Below, in pieces: positions 60,526 to 64,000 of a DNA stretch of 64,000 nucleotides (position 1 is its first letter; every line of letters begins with the position of its first letter). Source of the DNA: Fimisoma sp964619315. GTDB taxonomy: Bacteria; Bacillota; Clostridia; Peptostreptococcales; Anaerovoracaceae. Under the pieces are notes generated by a model that was not told where the DNA came from, made no database searches, and saw only the letters and a list, made by a program, of their open reading frames with translations. The DNA lies in assembly GCA_964619315.1 (NCBI GenBank), contig CAZUEH010000005.1, forward strand, positions 8,840-72,839. The letters are read 5' to 3'. The translations under genes were made by a program, and so were the position numbers.

Positions 60526-61059
60526 ATGTTTTTTATTAATCCGAATGGACCAGATTGGTATGTGTTCGCTATTTCAATTATTTTTTTTCTGGGTGCTTTT
60601 GTATTCTTTACAATCGTTTGCCTTGTTCCCGCAATTAAAAAAATAAAAAAGTATTTATATATCTCGAAAACCGTCGTTCCATTCTTTAAGCAACTTGAAG
60701 TCGAACATGGTGCAAAATATCCCATACTTATGGAATCCCTTGACTCCAACATCCCTGAGTTAATGCCTGAAGATTCTAACAAAACTTGCATATTCTTTGG
60801 CGGCTCCAATCTCATTATTAAGAGCCTTTTTAAACCCGACCTGTGTATAGAAATACCTTGTTCTGATTTGAATATAGTTTATACAAAGTATTTTAGTAGT
60901 GATAAATACTATTACATCATCATTAAGTGGAAAAATACTGCCCGCTCGTGTGAGATTAAACTACATCCACCAGAGTTGAAATGGCTTAACAAGAAAGCTT
61001 ATGGTACTTATTTTTTTGTTAATGGTTTCGTTCAGCAGCTCAAGACTTTTAACAAATAA
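60526..61059 (+). CDS. Hypothetical membrane-anchored protein, paralogue P1
   Basis: The 177-residue protein has one N-terminal membrane segment (about 12-38) with a basic stretch after it, then a soluble part with strand-like blocks such as C-I-F-F-G-G-S and Y-Y-Y-I-I-I-K-W-K. GGGGG lies eight bases before the ATG. It runs opposite to the phage genes around it. The frameshifted gene at 61423-61991 is a diverged paralogue: both have the pattern P-x-x-K-x-L/K-Y, x-G-x-x-Y-P-x-x-M, an F-F block and W-K/Y-F-K strands at matching distances. The membrane-plus-soluble layout resembles immunity or lysogenic conversion proteins, but no family is recognised. Confidence 0.65.
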   Translation: MFFINPNGPDWYVFAISIIFFLGAFVFFTIVCLVPAIKKIKKYLYISKTVVPFFKQLEVEHGAKYPILMESLDSNIPELMPEDSNKTCIFFGGSNLIIKSLFKPDLCIEIPCSDLNIVYTKYFSSDKYYYIIIKWKNTARSCEIKLHPPELKWLNKKAYGTYFFVNGFVQQLKTFNK

Positions 61060-61087
61060 CTAATTTTGCGCCCCCTTTTTAACTTTT

Positions 61088-61263
61088 CCTCCTTTCATAT
61101 TTAGTCTGATTCACATAGCAGCATTTGCTGGATAAATATTGCTAGCGAATCTACTTTTTAAGAGCAATCAAAAACTATCACCTCAGCGTGATAGTTTTCT
61201 TTTGTTATGCTCTTGCCAAAGGGTTTAGTTTGTTAAATCCCTTGGCAAGGGCATAAGGTATAT
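61088..61263 (+). repeat. Structured repeat, copy R-B
   Basis: This second copy is about 90 percent identical to R-A over 175 bases, including both large hairpins. It begins 28 bases after the P1 stop and ends inside the 33-residue minus-strand ORF. Confidence 0.85.
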
Positions 61264-61334
61264 ACTTTGGAAGTCTTAAACCCGCTTAAGTCAACACTTA
61301 TATTGACTTCCATTTGTGTTAGTTCTTTTGACAT
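61233..61334 (-). CDS. Truncated phage-type gene start (33 residues)
   Basis: An ATG at 61334 follows AAAGGAGAACAAA and reads M-S-K-E-L-T-Q-M-E-V-N-I-S-V-D-L before running into repeat copy R-B, where it ends as Y-T-L-C-P-C-Q-G-I. The first two dozen residues look like the start of a normal gene; the rest is repeat sequence. I interpret it as the leftover 5' end of a gene cut by the repeat. Confidence 0.5.
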   Translation of the reverse strand: MSKELTQMEVNISVDLSGFKTSKVYTLCPCQGI

Positions 61335-61422
61335 TTTGTTCTCCTTTCTTTTCTTTTTGCTCTTTGTCTTCAAAGAGTTTTGTAGTATACTTAAGTTAAT
61401 TAATGTTTTGGAGGTACATATT

Positions 61423-61991
61423 TTGAATCCTGATACTCTTTCAATATTATTTGATATAGCTGGCACAGCTTTGCGACTTGGTTTTCTTTTTTTGACATTT
61501 TATATTTTCTTCCCAGAGCAAACAAAAGCACTTTATCGTATACGCCGTACTTTCTCCCCACTATATAAGCGAATAGAAGAACAGTATGGTCCGGAACCCT
61601 ATCCCGCTATTATGAGTGAACCTTACTGTGAATATTTTGGCCTTTCTGGCCTTGATCACTGGGATTATGTTTTTTTGTCAAAGATTCTTCGTTTGCCATA
61701 ATGAACATTCACGATGGCTCTATCAAAGGCGAAATCCCTTTTGATTCCATTATATGTGCAGACTCATATAGGGAGATTCGCTCCAAGCGTTGGTATCATA
61801 AATCCGTTGAAATATATTTTAAGGCCAATGATGCAACACAACACTTTCGATTTCATGCTTTAAAATACAGTAAAAGATTAAACAAAAATTTCGACAAACA
61901 TTTTAGTGGCAAAAAATTACATGACTTTATTAGTGCCAACTTTGTGCATTCCCGCGATATCAAATATGGGGAACTTCATAAGAAACATTAG
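61423..61991 (+). pseudogene. Hypothetical membrane-anchored protein, paralogue P2, with a -1 frame break
   Basis: A TTG start at 61423 follows GGAGG by eight bases. The first frame (to 61701) has an N-terminal membrane segment and then P-L-Y-K-R-I-E-E-Q-Y-G-P and W-D-Y-V-F. The second frame begins with ATG at 61701 and continues with W-Y-H-K-S-V-E-I-Y-F-K. They are offset by -1. At 61671-61677 the zero frame reads T-TTT-TTG, and a -1 slip there gives V-F-F-V-K-D-S-S-F, which restores similarity to P1 (F-F-G-G-S). The joined product would have 189 residues. A lost T in the homopolymer explains it equally well. Confidence 0.6.
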
Positions 61992-62013
61992 CCCCTCCAA
62001 AACCATTCTCCAC

Positions 62014-62165
62014 TATCTCATCCTCGCACCTCCTTTCACATTTTAATCTGATTCACTTAGCAGCATTTGCTGGATAAATATTGCTAGCGAATCTACTTTT
62101 TAAGAGCAACTAAAAACTATCACCTCAGCGTGATAGTTTTCTTTTGTTATGCTCTTGCCAAGAGG
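62014..62165 (+). repeat. Structured repeat, copy R-C
   Basis: This third copy is nearly identical to R-A from 62014 through the GCTCTTGCCA arm, then diverges, so it lacks the second arm of the 20-base inverted repeat. It separates the P2 gene end from the holin gene end. The remaining bases to 62257 include a short hairpin near 62190-62222 (GGGAACCTGC/GCAGATTCCC) that may terminate the holin transcript. Confidence 0.8.
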
Positions 62166-62257
62166 TTTAACTTGTTGTAATAAATGAGTAAAAGGGAACC
62201 TGCAAATTGGCAGATTCCCTTTTAATATATTCAGCCTTTTTAAGGCGAAATGTATTG

Positions 62258-62728
62258 TTATGAGGCGTTTTTATCGCCGTCTTTGTCTGTGTCTTGAACA
62301 TCTTTTAGTTGTTCCTCTGTTATAGCTAAACCTCGTATTAGTACATCTGGCACAGTTATACCTAGTTGCACTAGATTTTCAATAATGCTGCGTGCTTCAT
62401 TAACCACCAGCATAGTCAAGGTAAGCCATCCGATATAGTCAGCAGCTTCGAACCCTAAGTTCATTTCTGCGCCTAATATGATTAAATTCTGACCTGTTAG
62501 AAAGGCCACAAAGATAAGCACCCAGTATCCCAACTTTTTGCAAATTCCTCTAAGACCTTCCATGCTAGACTCTTTGCCCTCTAGGCGGGCCTTGCATGTG
62601 CCCGTTATCCAGTCAAGAATGTTGAATATCAGAAAGGTTCCAAGAACCATACCATACTGATGAAAGACCTCTGTAAAGACGGCCAGAATTGCCCCAGCAA
62701 TAAAATTATATCCGTCTAATAATCGCAT
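62258..62728 (-). CDS. Phage holin (Phage_holin_4 / TcdE type)
   Basis: The 156-residue protein has three or four membrane segments and the pattern F-N-I-L-D-W-I-T-G-T (about 34-43), then a cytoplasmic loop with K-E-S-S-M-E-G-L-R-G-I-C-K-K (about 52-65), which is the signature of the toxin secretion/phage lysis holin family. A charged acidic C-terminus follows. Such proteins form membrane holes that release endolysin. Its start overlaps the end of the tail chaperone frame by 13 bases and uses an AGGAGG within it. No endolysin gene is adjacent. Confidence 0.85.
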   Translation of the reverse strand: MRLLDGYNFIAGAILAVFTEVFHQYGMVLGTFLIFNILDWITGTCKARLEGKESSMEGLRGICKKLGYWVLIFVAFLTGQNLIILGAEMNLGFEAADYIGWLTLTMLVVNEARSIIENLVQLGITVPDVLIRGLAITEEQLKDVQDTDKDGDKNAS

Positions 62729-63132
62729 TCTTCCTCCTTTTTTAATTGTGTGTTATACTCGCAAACATAAGCTGCGAACACATCCGCCTCTCGGCGCCTT
62801 CTTTCCTCAATAGGGATTTCCTCTGGAAAGAGTTCGAAAGGAGCGTCTGGATAGGAATTGCTTTCCGAAAAAGCAGTACCCATTGCGTGAGTAAAGTAAA
62901 CTCCCATCATCCAGCTTTGAAAGTTCACTTGCTCCAGCTGAGCCCTTTGCCTTATTTCGTGAGCCTTAATATATGGTGTTAACTTGACTGGCGTCAATTT
63001 GAAAAACTGCTCTGGCGCTACTCCTATGGAAAGAGCCAAGGGAAACCAGCCTTGTTCGATGGCTTCCCTTATAGTTTTATAGCTTTCCTTTTGGCTTGCC
63101 CTTTTTTGCTCTCCTGGCTCTTGCTGCTGCAA
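62716..63132 (-). CDS. Tail assembly chaperone T extension (made as G-T fusion)
   Basis: The open frame from 63132 covers the T part of a tail assembly chaperone pair. It has E-A-I-E-Q-G-W-F-P-L-A-L-S and later F-Q-S-W-M-M-G-V-Y-F-T-H-A. It lacks its own good ribosome binding site; instead the frame is open upstream to the slippery run in gene G, so it should be made as a 234-residue fusion by -1 frameshifting. In siphophages G and G-T coat the tape measure during tail assembly. The normal next gene, the tape measure, is displaced here by a holin. Confidence 0.82.
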   Translation of the reverse strand: MQQQEPGEQKRASQKESYKTIREAIEQGWFPLALSIGVAPEQFFKLTPVKLTPYIKAHEIRQRAQLEQVNFQSWMMGVYFTHAMGTAFSESNSYPDAPFELFPEEIPIEERRRREADVFAAYVCEYNTQLKKEEECDY

Positions 63133-63146
63133 GGCTTCTTCGCCAT

Positions 63147-63419
63147 TTACGCCCTGAGAGCTCGAAAAAAACCGCTTTCTTCCACCGCTCTGTTGATATC
63201 GGCCATGATTTCATCAAAGCTTCCGCCGGAAGCGATGTGGGCTTCTATTTCCTTTCCTGCTCTTTCCGCGTCCCCGCCCATTGCAAGCGCTAAGAAGGCT
63301 CTTACTGTGGTCATCACTTTTTTATCCATTTCGGAAAAAGAGGCCCCAAGATCTTCAAGTACGCACATTGCATTGAAATTTAATTCAGGAATTGAATATT
63401 CTCTGTCGTTAATTTTCAT
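63147..63419 (-). CDS. Tail assembly chaperone G
   Basis: The 90-residue protein begins M-K-I-N-D-R-E-Y-S-I-P-E-L-N-F-N-A-M-C and continues with short helices, typical of small G-type tail chaperones that follow the major tail protein. It ends in F-F-R-A-L-R-A. The codons for F-F lie on the slippery run used for G-T synthesis. It is separated from the tail tube gene by 25 bases, with GGAGG ahead of the ATG. Confidence 0.82.
   Translation of the reverse strand: MKINDREYSIPELNFNAMCVLEDLGASFSEMDKKVMTTVRAFLALAMGGDAERAGKEIEAHIASGGSFDEIMADINRAVEESGFFRALRA
63164..63173 (-). promoter_or_regulatory. Programmed -1 frameshift site for G-T
   Basis: In the G frame the codons read GGT TTT TTT CGA, so T-TTT-TTT is a slippery heptamer (63165-63171). 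Slipping back one base gives TCG AGC TCT CAG and stays open through the whole T frame. Frame arithmetic (63419 and 63132) agrees with a -1 shift. Confidence 0.85.
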
Positions 63420-63444
63420 TTTTTACCCTCCCTATTTTCTTTAA

Positions 63445-63828
63445 TTAAGCGGCTGTAATTTCGCCGTTTGGTAGTACAGAAATCTTCATGTCAACTGCTG
63501 CGTTGAGGCCTGCACCTGCTACTGCTACTGAGTGAGATCCTGTGAAAGTGAAAGTTCCGTTTGCGCCAAACTCTACTGAATAAGTAAGGTCATTTCCTTC
63601 TTCTTCTTTCAAAGAAGCAAATACTTCTTTTTCGTAGTTCGCTACAAATTCCATAGCTGCTAGTGCCTTAACTCCTGGAATGAACTTCTGCACTGAATCT
63701 GCCAGTGTAGTTACATCGATTGGAGTAGGTGCTGCACCTAAATCCGGAAAAGACTTAATGTTTACTGTTGCTAGAGCTGCTTCGCCCTTCTTAATTTTTA
63801 AAATTGTTCCTTGTGTACTAATTGCCAT
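63445..63828 (-). CDS. Phage tail tube (major tail) protein
   Basis: This 127-residue protein opens M-A-I-S-T-Q-G-T-I-L-K-I-K-K-G and has P-T-P-I-D-V-T-T-L-A-D (about 34-44) and F-G-A-N-G-T-F-T-F-T-G (about 87-97), the strand-rich pattern of small siphophage tail tube subunits. Its place directly before the G and G-T chaperones is the standard order. Polymers of it form the tail tube. A hairpin and AAAGGAG precede its start. Confidence 0.82.
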   Translation of the reverse strand: MAISTQGTILKIKKGEAALATVNIKSFPDLGAAPTPIDVTTLADSVQKFIPGVKALAAMEFVANYEKEVFASLKEEEGNDLTYSVEFGANGTFTFTGSHSVAVAGAGLNAAVDMKISVLPNGEITAA

Positions 63829-63860
63829 AATAATTTCTCCTTTTCATTTTTAAAATTTTG

Positions 63861-63886
63861 GTGCCTCTCATTTAACCAAGAGGCAC
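63861..63886 (-). terminator. Hairpin before the tail tube gene
   Basis: GTGCCTCT pairs with AGAGGCAC across a 10-base loop, followed on the minus strand by a T-rich stretch. It may be a partial terminator or a processing site that raises tail tube expression. Confidence 0.5.
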
Positions 63887-63896
63887 CCTCTTGTGT

Positions 63897-64000
63897 TTAC
63901 GCTGAGATCTTCTTTAGATAAACTGTGGTATCTTTTTTGAGATTGCCATAGCTTTCATAAATTGTTGTCTCTATGCTGATAATTTCCCAGCCCTCTGAAA
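63897..64000 (-). CDS. Phage structural protein, C-terminal fragment (partial)
   Basis: A minus-strand frame enters from the right edge and ends at a stop at 63897. The visible 33 residues include S-E-G-W-E-I-I-S-I-E-T-T-I-Y-E-S-Y and end L-K-K-I-S-A. From its position before the tail tube gene it should be a head-tail joining or tail completion protein, but the fragment is too short to identify. Confidence 0.55.
   Translation of the reverse strand, partial: SEGWEIISIETTIYESYGNLKKDTTVYLKKISA

Overview
The window looks like a chromosomal segment of a low-GC Gram-positive anaerobe of the class Clostridia. I base this on the AT-rich sequence, strong AGGAGG ribosome binding sites, sigma-A promoters of the TTGACA-17-TATAAT type, a T-box leader and a preQ1-I riboswitch, a BofA-family gene after recR, and the gene order SRP RNA-dnaX-ebfC-recR-bofA. 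Most genes are on the minus strand. One assembly gap of exactly 100 N lies at 32147-32246.

Layout. 1-4.3 kb: a U32 peptidase running off the left edge, an rRNA methyltransferase and an MreB homologue. 4.5-7.5 kb: a three-gene ABC transporter of the TrpXYZ type behind a T-box leader whose specifier reads UGG, so tryptophan uptake controlled by uncharged tRNA-Trp. 7.6-15.9 kb: small metabolic genes, a LysO exporter, a MATE pump, threonine aldolase, homoserine dehydrogenase overlapping a HutD-like membrane protein, an E2-like acyltransferase and two cysteine-rich redox proteins. 15.9-20.6 kb: a complete branched-chain amino acid transporter (livJHMGF). 20.6-27 kb: a QueT transporter under a preQ1-I riboswitch, an EcsC-like protein with a coupled 30-residue ORF, a lipase, a DEAD-box helicase and small enzymes. 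27.3-29.4 kb: one protein joining a PTS EIIC sugar channel to a c-di-GMP EAL domain. 29.5-31.1 kb: broken genes, namely a frameshifted acetyltransferase and an N-terminally truncated SIR2-like gene split at a slippery A-run. 31.1-36.2 kb: uridine phosphorylase, an odd repeat region, tmRNA, smpB, signal peptidase and a pseudouridine synthase. 36.3-57.9 kb: housekeeping (fba, pncB, uvrA, uvrB, transporters, arginase, dnaX-ebfC-recR-bofA, SRP RNA, ligA, pcrA).

58-64 kb is a remodelled prophage or tail-like element. From the right it has a phage structural gene fragment, a tail tube protein, tail assembly chaperones G and G-T joined by a -1 frameshift site, a holin, and a shortened tape-measure-like protein. 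Between holin and tape measure lie three copies of a 150-190 bp structured repeat and two paralogous plus-strand membrane-protein genes. The copies sit at or inside the 3' ends of truncated phage genes, which suggests cassette duplication or exchange.

Places most worth a second look are the repeat/paralogue cassettes of the phage remnant, the 84-bp array and duplicated terminator beside tmRNA, the cluster of Spo0A-box-like heptamers at 46.2-46.34 kb, the EIIC-EAL fusion, and three separate -1 frameshift junctions on slippery heptamers.
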